A stretch of 64,000 nucleotides of DNA from Streptomyces sp. 378 (lineage in GTDB: Bacteria; Actinomycetota; Actinomycetes; Streptomycetales; Streptomycetaceae), in the NCBI RefSeq assembly GCF_030124145.1, contig NZ_JASKMS010000006.1, positions 248,001 to 312,000 of the forward strand. The letters run 5' to 3'. Below are positions 17,594 to 26,553 of this stretch, piece after piece. The notes beneath the pieces are model-generated. The model was given only the letters and a program-made list of their open reading frames with translations, ran no database searches and had not been told where the DNA came from. Each line of letters opens with the position of its first letter. Positions within the stretch are counted from its first letter, which is position 1. Made by a program: the position numbers and the translations under genes.

Positions 17594-18417
17594 CCAGCCT
17601 GGCAGCGCGCCTCGCCCCTCTCCTGCCCACCCGTCTGGTGGCCGCGGCGGCCCGGGCGCTCTATCCCCGGTTCGAACCGGAGCTGGCGCGGCTGGCCGAG
17701 CTGTGCCCGCCGGGCTGCGGTACGGCGGTGGACGTCGGCGGCTGGTACGGGCCCTGGACGCACCGCCTGGCCGGCCTGGCCGAACAGGTCGTGACGGTCG
17801 AGCCGGTGCCCCATCTGGCCCGGCTGCTGGCCGCCGCCGCGCCGCCGAACGTCCGCGTGATCCGGGCGGCGGCCTCGGACCGGCCGGGCATCGCCCGCCT
17901 GTGGCTGCCGCCGGACGACTCCGGCGACCGGGGCGTGTCCTCGCTGGTGCGGCGCGACATCCACGGCCGCGCGCTGGACGTCTCCTGTGTCACGCTGGAC
18001 GAGCTGGGTCTGCGGAACGTCGGCTTCATCAAGATCGACGTGGACGGCAACGAACCGGCGGTGCTGCGGGGCGCGACGGGTCTGCTGGCCCGGGACCGCC
18101 CGGCCCTGTTCGTGGAACTGGAGTCCCGCATCCAGCCGATCGCGCCGGTGGTGACCTATCTGTCCCTGCTGGGCTACGAGGGCTGGGTGCTGCCCGGCGA
18201 CCGGTGGGTGCCGCTGGCGAAGTTCCCCCTGGAGGCGCACCAGGCGGACGCCTCCTACGTGGTCTCGCACGGCCTGCTCCGCCGTGTCCTGCCGTACGAC
18301 CCGCTGCGCGGCCCGCGCTACGTCAACTCGGTGCTCTTCCTCCCGGACGGCCGCCGCCCGGGCACCGCGCCGGTGGGCGACGATGGTTCCCATGCCCTCC
18401 GCGAAGCGCCCCGCTAG
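17590..18417 (+). CDS. FkbM family methyltransferase
   Basis: 275 residues, GTG start overlapping the Trm112-like stop. SAM-binding region AVDVGGWYGPWT, a TVEPVPHLARLL acidic loop, and the FkbM hallmark IKIDVDGNEPAVLRGA around residue 148. FkbM-type enzymes methylate hydroxyls of sugars or polyketides. Third methyltransferase of the operon; the adjacent Trm112-like protein may be its partner (inference). Confidence 0.85.
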   Translation: MTSLAARLAPLLPTRLVAAAARALYPRFEPELARLAELCPPGCGTAVDVGGWYGPWTHRLAGLAEQVVTVEPVPHLARLLAAAAPPNVRVIRAAASDRPGIARLWLPPDDSGDRGVSSLVRRDIHGRALDVSCVTLDELGLRNVGFIKIDVDGNEPAVLRGATGLLARDRPALFVELESRIQPIAPVVTYLSLLGYEGWVLPGDRWVPLAKFPLEAHQADASYVVSHGLLRRVLPYDPLRGPRYVNSVLFLPDGRRPGTAPVGDDGSHALREAPR

Positions 18418-18991
18418 CCCCTTCACCCCGCTCGACTTCCAGCTGGTGCTGCTGCGCCGCATGGCCGACCACAACTCGGATCTCGTGGAGGACGCCCGTC
18501 ACGAGCTGGGGGCCTCCCTCGCGGACCTGCGCGAGGCCAACAAGCGCTGGCAGGCCATGGTCCGCTCCCCGCGCTCGCGCACGCCCCTGTCCCGCTACCG
18601 CCAGGTGCTGGGCGACCCCGAGTCCCGCACGCCCCGCCGGATCGGCGACCTGGACTGCGAGGCCTGGCTGTGGCCGCTGCCCCTGTGGCCCACCCTGCGC
18701 TTCGAGGTGCTGACCGCCCCGAACCGCGCGGTGTGGAACGAGTGGCTGGTCCGCGCCCCCGGCGCCCCGGGCCCGGAGCTGCGCACGCTCGACGATCTCA
18801 CCCCCTGGTCCTGCACGGTCGACGAGGCGGCCCGTGCCTTCGCCCCGGCCCGCCCCCTGGAGGGCTCGGCACCGACCCGGTGGGGGCTGGCCTTCAGCGC
18901 CCCGGACGCTCGGGGCGTGCGGCGGGAGGCCGCCGCGGAGTTCACCTGGGGGCTGGTGCAGCGGGTGTCCGTCACCGGCCGTCCGGGCTGA
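18383..18991 (+). CDS. Conserved hypothetical protein, last gene of the glycan operon
   Basis: 202 residues from the ATG at 18383 (ATG at 18392 is an alternative); it overlaps the end of the FkbM gene by 35 bases. The N-terminus has a possible amphipathic/coiled-coil stretch (residues ~15-55, many Leu/Arg/Glu), then a Trp-rich region (WLWPLPLWP, NEWLVRAPG, TPWSC). No signal peptide, membrane helix or catalytic motif that I recognise. The overlap suggests it belongs to the same pathway. Confidence 0.65.
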   Translation: MVPMPSAKRPASPFTPLDFQLVLLRRMADHNSDLVEDARHELGASLADLREANKRWQAMVRSPRSRTPLSRYRQVLGDPESRTPRRIGDLDCEAWLWPLPLWPTLRFEVLTAPNRAVWNEWLVRAPGAPGPELRTLDDLTPWSCTVDEAARAFAPARPLEGSAPTRWGLAFSAPDARGVRREAAAEFTWGLVQRVSVTGRPG

Positions 18992-19024
18992 GGGGCCCGG
19001 GCAGTCCGTCCGCAGACATGAGTC

Positions 19025-19252
19025 CTACCGGGCCTGCGCAACATGCCGGGGCTTCGCCGGTACGCACCACCATGCGAGGACCGCCGCGGTCAGACACGCG
19101 AGCGCGCCGATGCCCACGCCGGTCCGGATCCCGGTGCCGTGGTTCGCGGCGGAGGCGAGCAGGCTGCCGCCGAGCGCGACGCCGGTGGCGCTGCCGACCT
19201 GGCGGGTGGTGTTGAACATCGCGGAGGCGGCCCCCCGAGTACGCCGGCGCAC
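19025..19252 (-). pseudogene. 3-prime remnant of an MFS (DHA2-type) transporter
   Basis: About 75 codons ending in a TAG at 19025. The GAASAMFNTTRQVGSATGVA stretch and the following LASAANHG and helix are the last two membrane segments of DHA2-type major facilitator exporters. Nothing upstream (19253-19369) restores the other helices in any frame before the ATP-grasp gene ends, so the front of the transporter is gone. The ~380-bp gap between 18991 and 19370 otherwise holds no gene that I can support. Confidence 0.65.
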
Positions 19253-19369
19253 ACCGCCGGCAGCGGTGCCCAGGTCCGTCGCGCGGGCTCCGGGGCCGGC
19301 TCGGGAGAGGGCATGGCCCTACCCGTACACCAAAAGCCCCACCGAGGGACGTATGCCCCACCGTGCCGA

Positions 19370-20248
19370 TCAGCGGGCGGCTGCCAGCACCGCCCGCACG
19401 ACGCGCGGCACGGAGTCCGGGTGCAGACCGAGGAACAGGTTCGGCTCGATCAGTTCCAGCTCCATCACCCACGGCTCCCCGTCCGGTCCGGTGACGAGGT
19501 CCACGCGCGCGTACAGCGGCTCCGCGTCCCCGGGCACGGCGGCCAGCGCCCGCTCGGCGACGGCCAGTTCGGCACCGGTCGGCTCCCAGGGGCGCAGGTC
19601 GGGATGGGCGACCTTGTCGGCGTCGTAGGGCGTGCCGGGCGCCAGGACGGCGCCCTTGACGCTCGCGTGCAGCAGGCGTCCGCCGAAGAACTGCAGAGCC
19701 CGCTCACCGTGCGTGTCGATGCCGGCCAGATAGGGCTGCACCATCACGGTCAGCCCCTCGGCGTGCATCCGCTCCACCTGGCGTGCGGCGGCGTCCCGCT
19801 CTCCGGCCGGGTAACGGGCGGCGTACCGGGCCCCGGCCCCGGAGGCGGGCTTGACGACGTACTCCCGCTCGGCGGGCAGGTCGACGGGGTCGCCGGGCGC
19901 GACATACCGGGTGGACACGGCGGGCACTCCGGCCTCGGCGAGCTGCCCGAGGTAGCGCTTGTCGGCGTTCCACCGCACGATGTCGGCCGGATTGGCGAGC
20001 CGCGTCGCCTTCCCGCACCGCTCGGCCCACGCCGTGAACTCCTCGGCGCGCCAGCTGTAGTCCCAGGTGGACCGGATGAGGACGAGATCGAACGCGGCCC
20101 AGTCCACCGAGGGATCGTCCCAGTGCACGGCGACGGCCCCGGCCCCCGCCTCCCGCAGCGCCTCCACCAGCACCGGCAGGTCCCGGTCCTTGTGCTCCTC
20201 GCCGCGAGGGTCATAGGTGACGACGGCGATGCGCGGGGTGCCGGCCAC
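19370..20248 (-). CDS. ATP-grasp domain protein (RimK-like)
   Basis: 292 residues from a GTG at 20248 with GGATGGAG six bases upstream. N-terminal Rossmann-like part (RIAVVTYDPRGEEH, LVLIRSTWDY), the ATP-grasp lysine region YVVKPASGAGARYA, and the metal-binding end WVMELELIEPNLF. Such enzymes ligate an amino acid or carboxylate to an amine using ATP through an acyl phosphate. The substrate is unknown. Transcribed away from matB across a 279-bp divergent gap. Confidence 0.8.
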   Translation of the reverse strand: MAGTPRIAVVTYDPRGEEHKDRDLPVLVEALREAGAGAVAVHWDDPSVDWAAFDLVLIRSTWDYSWRAEEFTAWAERCGKATRLANPADIVRWNADKRYLGQLAEAGVPAVSTRYVAPGDPVDLPAEREYVVKPASGAGARYAARYPAGERDAAARQVERMHAEGLTVMVQPYLAGIDTHGERALQFFGGRLLHASVKGAVLAPGTPYDADKVAHPDLRPWEPTGAELAVAERALAAVPGDAEPLYARVDLVTGPDGEPWVMELELIEPNLFLGLHPDSVPRVVRAVLAAAR

Positions 20249-20461
20249 GGCGACTCCATCCTCGTAGAGGTGATCGACTCGGTGTCCGTCGCAGGCTAAC
20301 AATGCCCTCCGGAGCCACGACAGCCCGTGTGACCTCAGCAGACCGGCGCGCACGCAGGACGGCCGCACCGGGCGCCGACCGCGAGCGTTTCTTCCGGCGG
20401 CCGATGGTGTACGGAGGGAGGGTGGCGGTCGTACCGGCGGCGGCCTGACGGGTCGCGGCGC

Positions 20462-20482
20462 TCCGCCCCCGGGCGGGGCGGA
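20462..20482. promoter_or_regulatory. Perfect GC hairpin ahead of matB
   Basis: TCCGCCCC and GGGGCGGA form an 8-bp perfect dyad around a 5-base loop, 45 bp before the matB start and 31 bp before its AAGGAGAT ribosome site. It lies in the 279-bp divergent region. It could be an operator or leader hairpin; there is no T-tract, so not a typical terminator. Confidence 0.4.
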
Positions 20483-20527
20483 CCGCCGGGGACCCGTGAC
20501 AGGCGAACAGCTAAGGAGATGTGACGC

Positions 20528-21973
20528 GTGACCTCTCTCTTCCCGGCCCTGACCAGTGGCCCGGCCGACCGGCCCGCCCTGCGGTTCGGTGAGCGCTCCT
20601 TGACCTACGGCGAGCTCGCCGCCGCGGCCGGTGCGACGGCGGAACGCATCGGGCGGGCCCGCCGGGTCGCCGTCTGGGCGACGCCCACGATGGAGACGGC
20701 CGTCGCCGTCGTCGCCGCGCTGATGGCCTCGGTGCCGGCCGTGCCGCTCAACCCCAAGTCGGGCGAGAAGGAGCTCGGGCACATCCTGTCCGACAGCGCC
20801 CCCGGCCTCGTGCTCACCGCCCCGGACGACCAACTCCCCGCCCCCCTGCGGGACCTCACCCGGGTGGACGTCGACGTGCACGCCACCGGCGCCGCCCCCG
20901 AGGACCGTGCGGGAGCGGAGGACCCGGCCCTGATCGTCTACACCTCGGGCACCACCGGCCCGCCCAAGGGTGCCGTCATCCCGCGCCGGGCCGTCGCCGG
21001 CACCCTGGACGCGCTGGCCGACGCCTGGCGGTGGACCGGCGACGACGTCCTCGTTCACGGGCTGCCGCTGTTCCATGTGCACGGGCTGGTCCTGGGTACG
21101 CTCGGCCCGCTGCGGCGCGGCGGTTCGGTGCGGCACCTGGGCCGCTTCAGCACCCAGGGCGTCGCCCGGGAGCTGAACGGCGGGGCGACCATGCTGTTCG
21201 GGGTGCCGACGATGTACCACCGCATCGCGGAGGCCGTGACGAGCGACCCGGATCTGGTGAAGGCCCTGACCGGGGCGCGGCTGCTGGTCTCCGGTTCCGC
21301 CGCGCTGCCCGTGCACGACCACGGCCGGATCGCGGCCGCGACCGGGCGCAGGGTGATCGAGCGGTACGGCATGACGGAGACGCTGATGAACACCAGCGTC
21401 CGTGCCGACGGCGAGGCCCGCCCGGGCACGGTCGGCGTGCCGCTGCCGGGTGTGGAGCTGCGGCTGGTCGAGGAGGACGGCTCGGAGGTCGCGGCGTACG
21501 ACGGGGAGACGGTCGGCGAGATCCAGGTGCGCGGGCCGAACCTGTTCACCGAGTACCTCAACCGCCCGGACGCCACCGCCGCCGCCTTCACCGCCGACGG
21601 CTGGTTCCGTACCGGCGACATGGCGGTGCGCGACCCCGACGGCTACGTCCGGATCGTGGGCCGCAAGGCCACCGACCTGATCAAGAGCGGCGGTTACAAG
21701 ATCGGTGCCGGTGAGATCGAGAACGCGCTCCTGGAACACCCCGGGGTGCGGGAGGCGGCCGTCACGGGGGAGCCGGACGCCGACCTGGGCGAGCGGATCG
21801 TGGCGTGGATCGTGCCGGCCGACCCCGAGTCGCCGCCCGGGCTGGAGGAGTTGGCGGACCATGTGGCGCAGCGGCTCGCCCCGCACAAGCGGCCACGGGT
21901 CGTCCACCACCTGGACGCGCTGCCCCGCAACGACATGGGGAAGATCCTGAAGCGGGCGCTGGCCCATGACTGA
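20528..21973 (+). CDS. matB: Malonyl-CoA synthetase
   Basis: 481 residues from a GTG with an ideal AAGGAGAT site at 20513. ANL-family adenylate-forming enzyme: P-loop YTSGTTGPPKG (~residues 137-147), YGMTET, WFRTGDMA, GRKATDLIKSGGYKIGAGEIE and the catalytic C-terminal lysine in NDMGKILKRAL (~470). The whole sequence closely resembles S. coelicolor MatB as I remember it. It converts malonate (and methylmalonate) plus CoA and ATP to the acyl-CoA, supplying extender units or recycling malonate. It overlaps the following carboxyltransferase by eight bases. Confidence 0.92.
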   Translation: MTSLFPALTSGPADRPALRFGERSLTYGELAAAAGATAERIGRARRVAVWATPTMETAVAVVAALMASVPAVPLNPKSGEKELGHILSDSAPGLVLTAPDDQLPAPLRDLTRVDVDVHATGAAPEDRAGAEDPALIVYTSGTTGPPKGAVIPRRAVAGTLDALADAWRWTGDDVLVHGLPLFHVHGLVLGTLGPLRRGGSVRHLGRFSTQGVARELNGGATMLFGVPTMYHRIAEAVTSDPDLVKALTGARLLVSGSAALPVHDHGRIAAATGRRVIERYGMTETLMNTSVRADGEARPGTVGVPLPGVELRLVEEDGSEVAAYDGETVGEIQVRGPNLFTEYLNRPDATAAAFTADGWFRTGDMAVRDPDGYVRIVGRKATDLIKSGGYKIGAGEIENALLEHPGVREAAVTGEPDADLGERIVAWIVPADPESPPGLEELADHVAQRLAPHKRPRVVHHLDALPRNDMGKILKRALAHD

Positions 21974-23306
21974 GCGCCTCTCCGCCCGCGCCGTCGTCAC
22001 CGCCCTCGCCGACGAGGCCACGTTCGCCGGACTTCCCGTCCCCGCGAGGCCGTCGAGGCCCGACGGCCCGCTCGCCTGGTCGGGTTACGACGACTCCCGC
22101 GCGCGGGCCGCCGAACGCACCGGCGAGCAGGAGTCCGTGGTGTGCGGCACCGCCCGCGTCGGCGGCACCCGGGCCGTGCTGCTCGCGTTCGAGTTCGGCT
22201 TCCTCGGCGGCTCCCTCGGCGAGCGCACCGGGGACCGGCTGGAGGCGGCGTACGCCTACGCCCGCGAGCGCCACCTCCCGGTGGTGCCGCTGGTGGCGAC
22301 GGGCGGCAGCCGGATGCAGGAGGGCATGCTCGCGCTGACCCAACTCCAGCGGGTGGCCCGTCAGTCGGCGCTCACCCGGGAGGCCGGTCTCGCGCAGGTC
22401 GCGGTCCTGCGCGACCCGACCACCGGGGGCGGCTGGGCCACCCTGGGCGCGGGCGCCGACGTGGTGCTCGCACTGCCCGGTGCCCAGGTCGGCTTCGCCG
22501 GTTCCCGGGTGCGGCCGGCGGACGCGGACCCGGCGGCGTACACGGCCGAGGCGCAGGTCGCGGCGGGCGCGGCGGACGCGGTCGTACCGCCGGAGGAGCT
22601 GCGCGAGACGCTGGGGCGGTGGCTGCGGCTGCTGACGTGCCCGTCGGTCACGCCCGCCCCGCCGCCCGACCCGCTCGGCGAGTGCGGGGTCCTGCCCGCC
22701 ACGGGCTGGGACGCCGTCCGGCGGGCCCGCTCCTCCCGGCGGCCGCGTGCCACGGCCTACTTGGACGCGTACTTCACCGAGCGGGTCGCGATCAGCGGCG
22801 ACCGCTGCGGCGGCACCGACCCGGACGGCATGCTGTGCGGCTTCGGCACGCACGAGGGCCGTACGGTCGCGTACGCCGCGCAGACCGGGAGCGCGACCCG
22901 GCCGGCCGGGTACCGCACCGCCGCCCGGCTGATCCGTCTCGCGGACCGGCTCGGCATCCCGGTGCTGACCCTGGTGGACACCCCGGGCGCGGCCAACGAC
23001 GCGGAGGCGGAGCGGCAGGGGGCGGGCGCGGCGATCGCCGACCTGTTCGGCGCGGTCGCGAGCGCCGGCACCCCGGTGACCACGCTGGTGATCGGTGAAG
23101 GCGGCTCCGGCGGTGCGCTGGCCCTGGCCGCTCCCGGCAACACCTGGGCCACACCCGACAGCTACTTCTCGGTGATCGCCCCGGAGCTCGCGGCGGCCAT
23201 CCTGAAACGACCGCCGCGCGCGGTGGAGGCTACCGCGGACCAGCTCCGCATCCGTCCGCAGGACCTGGTGGAGCTGGGGGTGATCCGGGGGACCGTCGGC
23301 GGATGA
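21966..23306 (+). CDS. Fused AccD/AccA-like acyl-CoA carboxyltransferase
   Basis: 446 residues holding two crotonase-fold halves: a beta-type half (residues ~50-220, FLGGSLGERTGDR, GGSRMQEGM, DPTTGGGWATLGAGADV) and an alpha-type half (~255-440, TLVDTPGAANDAEAERQGAG, IGEGGSGGALAL). The N-terminal four-cysteine zinc finger of AccD is absent. Either a carboxyltransferase component working with a biotin carrier encoded elsewhere, or the beta/gamma equivalent of a malonate decarboxylase. Its eight-base overlap with matB ties it to malonyl-CoA metabolism. Confidence 0.8.
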   Translation: MTERLSARAVVTALADEATFAGLPVPARPSRPDGPLAWSGYDDSRARAAERTGEQESVVCGTARVGGTRAVLLAFEFGFLGGSLGERTGDRLEAAYAYARERHLPVVPLVATGGSRMQEGMLALTQLQRVARQSALTREAGLAQVAVLRDPTTGGGWATLGAGADVVLALPGAQVGFAGSRVRPADADPAAYTAEAQVAAGAADAVVPPEELRETLGRWLRLLTCPSVTPAPPPDPLGECGVLPATGWDAVRRARSSRRPRATAYLDAYFTERVAISGDRCGGTDPDGMLCGFGTHEGRTVAYAAQTGSATRPAGYRTAARLIRLADRLGIPVLTLVDTPGAANDAEAERQGAGAAIADLFGAVASAGTPVTTLVIGEGGSGGALALAAPGNTWATPDSYFSVIAPELAAAILKRPPRAVEATADQLRIRPQDLVELGVIRGTVGG

Positions 23307-23386
23307 GTACGGTGCATGCCGACCGCGTCATCAAGTACCTTCCGTCACAATGGTGCTGCCCAGCGCAATCGGACGACGGGGGTGTC

Positions 23387-23761
23387 GTGGACGGCTTGGT
23401 CGAGTTCAGAACCGGTGACGGCGCCGTGGTCGCGGTCGAGGCGGTGGAGGAGCGGTCCGGCTCCCGCCTGGTCTCCCGCGGCGACGGCGCGGCCCGGGCG
23501 GCCCACACCTTCGAGGGCGCCCTGGACGGAGTGCGTGCGGCGGCCGAGGCGGCGCTGCGCGTCTTCCGGGACGGCTCGCTGAGGCCCGACGGCGTGGAGA
23601 TCGAGTTCGGCGTGAAACTGGCCGCCGAGACGGGCGCGTTCATCGCCAAGGGCACCGCCGAGGGCCACTTGGTGGTCAAGCTGACCTGGTCCCCGTCCAC
23701 CCCCGAAGCGGCAGCCGCGGCGGGAGCCCCGGCGGCCCCGGAGGCCGGCACCACCTCATGA
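23387..23761 (+). CDS. Trypco1-domain protein (CU044_2847 family)
   Basis: 124 residues from a GTG at 23387 preceded by GACGGGGG. A longer reading from the ATGA overlap at 23303 is possible, but those codons have low GC3 and look like promoter DNA. The EIEFGVKLAAETGAFIAKG and HLVVKLTW strands are the hallmark of trypsin-co-occurring domain 1. Such proteins accompany trypsin-like proteases in NTP-dependent conflict systems, probably as a regulator or substrate. The next gene starts four bases before its stop. Confidence 0.8.
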   Translation: MDGLVEFRTGDGAVVAVEAVEERSGSRLVSRGDGAARAAHTFEGALDGVRAAAEAALRVFRDGSLRPDGVEIEFGVKLAAETGAFIAKGTAEGHLVVKLTWSPSTPEAAAAAGAPAAPEAGTTS

Positions 23762-25482
23762 ACGGCGCCATGGACAGCGCACCGGTGAGCGCTCTGAGCA
23801 GCGCCGAGTGGCACGCCCGCGTCGAGTTACGGGGCCGGGTGGCCGGGGCGGGTTTCCTGGTCACCCCGAACACGGTGCTGACGTGCGCCCATGTCGTGGC
23901 CGACGGCGAGGACCTGGCGGTGACCTTCACGGAGCGGCCCGGCACCCCGCCCGTCCCCGCCCGGGTCGTCGCGCACGGCGGCTGGAGCGGCGGCGTCACC
24001 GACCCCGGCGACCTGGCCGTGCTGCGACTCGACCGGGAGATGCCGATCGCCCCGGCCGCGCTGGCCCCGGTCGACGCGGCGCACGGCACGACGGCCCGCA
24101 AACTCGTCGTCTACGGCTACCCGGACGGCTTCGACGAGGGCACCCTCGCCGAATACCGCGTCACCGCACCGCAGTTGATCAGACGGGAGTGGCTCCAGCT
24201 GGAGGCCTGGCAGCCGGGCGGCCAGCCCCTGGCCCCCGGTTTCAGCGGAGCCGCCGTCACCCTGGCCGACACCGGCGAGGTCGTCGGCATGGTCACCGCG
24301 GACTCCGTCAGCCGGGACGTGCGCACCGGCCGGATGATGCCCACCCAGGTCATGGCCCGCTACTGGCCGGATCTGGAGAGCCTGGTCCCCACCTCCGACC
24401 ACACCGGTGCCGACCGGGCCCGGCTGCGCGCCCTGGTCGAGAAGGCGGCCCGCGCCGGCGTCGACTGCGACCCGGTGCGGCTGTACACGGCGGCGGCCGA
24501 CCCGTTCGATCCCCCGCCGCCCGAGGAGGGCTTCGACTCGCTGTGGTCGGCGGCCCTGTTCGTGCTGTGCGAACTCGACGGACCGGGCGCCGCACGGACC
24601 GTCACCCGGTTCGCCGACCGGCTCCAGGACCTGCTGCACACCCCGACCGCGGAGCCGTCGGTGCCCGACTGGTCGCCGATCCTCGTCGAGCTCGGGCACA
24701 GCGGAGCGGGCGACGGCCTGGTCCGGGTGGAGGTGTCCGCGTACAGCGGGGGGCGGCGGCACCCGGTGGCCTCCGGCACGGTCGAGCAGCACCGGCTGCA
24801 CACGTTCGTACGGGACGGCATCGAGGCGGCCTTCCGATATCTGACGCCCGGTGCGGACGAGCTGGTCGCCTTCGCGCTGCCCCGGGACTGGCTGGACTGG
24901 CCGGTCGACCGCTGGGAGAGCGCCCCGGACGACGACACCCCGCTCGGCTGCGTCTACCCACTGGTCGTCACCGACCACACCCGCCGCAAGGCCAGCACCC
25001 GGCACGTGCTGACCCGGGCGTGGAAGCGCCTCGACTCCTGGCCGGGCGCGCGGATGCACCGGGTGGAGTGCGGCGGGCCGGAGGAGCCCGGGCGGCTGCG
25101 GTTGCGGCTGCGCCGGCGCGACGCCTGCCTCGCCGGGTTCGGCACCGCCCCGGCGGCCTCGCGGACCCGGCTCCACTTCGACGTCTCGCTCGCCGCGCCG
25201 GCCCCGGTGATCGTGTGGTCGCGCGGCGGCTGCGGCTCCGGGCAGGAGGAGTGCGTCGGGGCGGACGGCTGCACCGGCAAGGCGTTCCTGGACGCGCTCG
25301 ACGCCCACGTAGCGGCCGTACCGCCCGCCGAACTGCCGCGCCACGTCCTCGCCCTGCGCGAGGAGGCGCTCGCAGAGGAGGGCCACTGGGCCCGCGGCAT
25401 CCAGCTGCTCTGGGACGACCCGCGGCTCTTCGCCGACCCGCACGCCGTCGCCGCGACGCACGCGAGGTCGCCGGTGGCCTGA
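23758..25482 (+). CDS. Trypsin-like serine protease with VMAP-C-like C-terminal region
   Basis: 574 residues. N-terminal trypsin-fold domain (residues ~18-215) with an intact triad: His45 (LTCAHVV), Asp85 (GDLAVLRLD), Ser163 (APGFSGAAV). No signal peptide, so it acts inside the cell. Residues ~230-330 form a small helical module of the effector-associated type. The C-terminal ~240 residues (VVTDHTRRKAS, WSRGGCGSGQEEC, HWARGIQLLWDDP) resemble the VMAP-C domains that partner vWA and MoxR proteins. It is likely an executioner activated by the downstream ATPase and SAV_2336-type sensor (inference from gene order). Confidence 0.82.
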   Translation: MNGAMDSAPVSALSSAEWHARVELRGRVAGAGFLVTPNTVLTCAHVVADGEDLAVTFTERPGTPPVPARVVAHGGWSGGVTDPGDLAVLRLDREMPIAPAALAPVDAAHGTTARKLVVYGYPDGFDEGTLAEYRVTAPQLIRREWLQLEAWQPGGQPLAPGFSGAAVTLADTGEVVGMVTADSVSRDVRTGRMMPTQVMARYWPDLESLVPTSDHTGADRARLRALVEKAARAGVDCDPVRLYTAAADPFDPPPPEEGFDSLWSAALFVLCELDGPGAARTVTRFADRLQDLLHTPTAEPSVPDWSPILVELGHSGAGDGLVRVEVSAYSGGRRHPVASGTVEQHRLHTFVRDGIEAAFRYLTPGADELVAFALPRDWLDWPVDRWESAPDDDTPLGCVYPLVVTDHTRRKASTRHVLTRAWKRLDSWPGARMHRVECGGPEEPGRLRLRLRRRDACLAGFGTAPAASRTRLHFDVSLAAPAPVIVWSRGGCGSGQEECVGADGCTGKAFLDALDAHVAAVPPAELPRHVLALREEALAEEGHWARGIQLLWDDPRLFADPHAVAATHARSPVA

Positions 25483-25545
25483 CCCACCCGCCCGCGACGC
25501 GTACGAGAGACACCCGCACGAAAACGGAGAGCGAGACCACTCCCC

Positions 25546-26553
25546 ATGCCGCACTGGTCCGTCTACACCGGCCGGAACGAGCCGCACGACGGCATCGACG
25601 ACCTGCCCGCCCCGCCTCCCTGGCGGGCCTTCGACGGCGGGCCCGCCCTGCCGCCGCCGCACGACGGCGACGACGCGACGGCCGTCTCCCCCGACCGCGT
25701 GCACCGGGCGAAGACGTACGTCGCCACCGAGGAGAGCGTCCGGCTCGTCAACGCCGCGCTGTGCCTGCGCCGGCCGCTGCTCGTCACCGGCCCGCCCGGC
25801 ACCGGCAAGTCCTCCCTCGCCTACGCGGTGGCACGCGAGCTGCGGCTCGGCCCGGTGCTGCGCTGGAACATCACCAGCCGCAGCTCGCTGGCCGACGGCC
25901 TCTACCAGTACGACCCGCTGTCCCGGCTGTACGCGGCCCGGGAGGCGCCGGACAGGTCCGGGGGCGTCGAGGACCACCTGCGACTGGGCCCGCTCGGCAC
26001 GGCCCTGCTCCCCTACGACCGGCCCCGGGCGCTGCTCGTCGACGAGATCGACAAGAGCGACCTCGACCTGCCGAACGACCTGCTGAACGTCCTGGAGGAG
26101 GGCCAGTACGAGATCCCGGAACTGGTCCGCGCGGCCCGGCACTCCGGCGACGGCGGGGCCGAGGTCCTCGCCGACGGCACGGACACCCCGGTCACCGTCC
26201 GGCAGGGCCGGGTCCGCTGCCGGGCCTTTCCGTTCGTCGTGCTGACCAGCAACGGGGAGCGCGAGTTCCCGCCCGCCTTCCTGCGCCGCTGCGTCCGGCT
26301 CAAACTGCGCCGCCCCGACCGGGACCAGCTCACCCACATCGTCCGGGCCCACCTCGACACGCCGGACGGTGACGCGGACCGCCTGATCACCCGCTTCCTG
26401 GAGCGGGCCTCCGGCGGTGAACTGGCCACCGACCAGCTGCTGAACGCCCTCTACCTCACCGGAGTCGCGGGGCTGGACGCCGAGTCCCGCGACGACCTCG
26501 CCGAGCAGTTGATGCCGTACCTCAGCGCGACCGCCGACGGCGATGGCTTCTGA
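25546..26553 (+). CDS. MoxR-type AAA+ ATPase
   Basis: 335 residues: Walker A GPPGTGKS (82-89), Walker B ALLVDEID (162-169), sensor 1 LTSNGEREFP and arginine-finger region AFLRRC. It belongs to the MoxR/RavA group of AAA+ chaperone ATPases, which remodel partner proteins together with a vWA protein. It starts 63 bases after the protease gene, whose stop is followed by a clean leader, and overlaps the SAV_2336-type gene by 11 bases, so these two are coupled. All ATPase motifs are intact, which makes it the only clear NTPase in the system. Confidence 0.9.
   Translation: MPHWSVYTGRNEPHDGIDDLPAPPPWRAFDGGPALPPPHDGDDATAVSPDRVHRAKTYVATEESVRLVNAALCLRRPLLVTGPPGTGKSSLAYAVARELRLGPVLRWNITSRSSLADGLYQYDPLSRLYAAREAPDRSGGVEDHLRLGPLGTALLPYDRPRALLVDEIDKSDLDLPNDLLNVLEEGQYEIPELVRAARHSGDGGAEVLADGTDTPVTVRQGRVRCRAFPFVVLTSNGEREFPPAFLRRCVRLKLRRPDRDQLTHIVRAHLDTPDGDADRLITRFLERASGGELATDQLLNALYLTGVAGLDAESRDDLAEQLMPYLSATADGDGF

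Noticed and set aside
23303..23386. Earlier ATG start for the Trypco1 gene overlapping the carboxyltransferase stop
   Set aside because: The extra 28 codons have low third-position GC and odd Trp/Cys content, while the GTG at 23387 has its own ribosome site. Kept only as an alternative.
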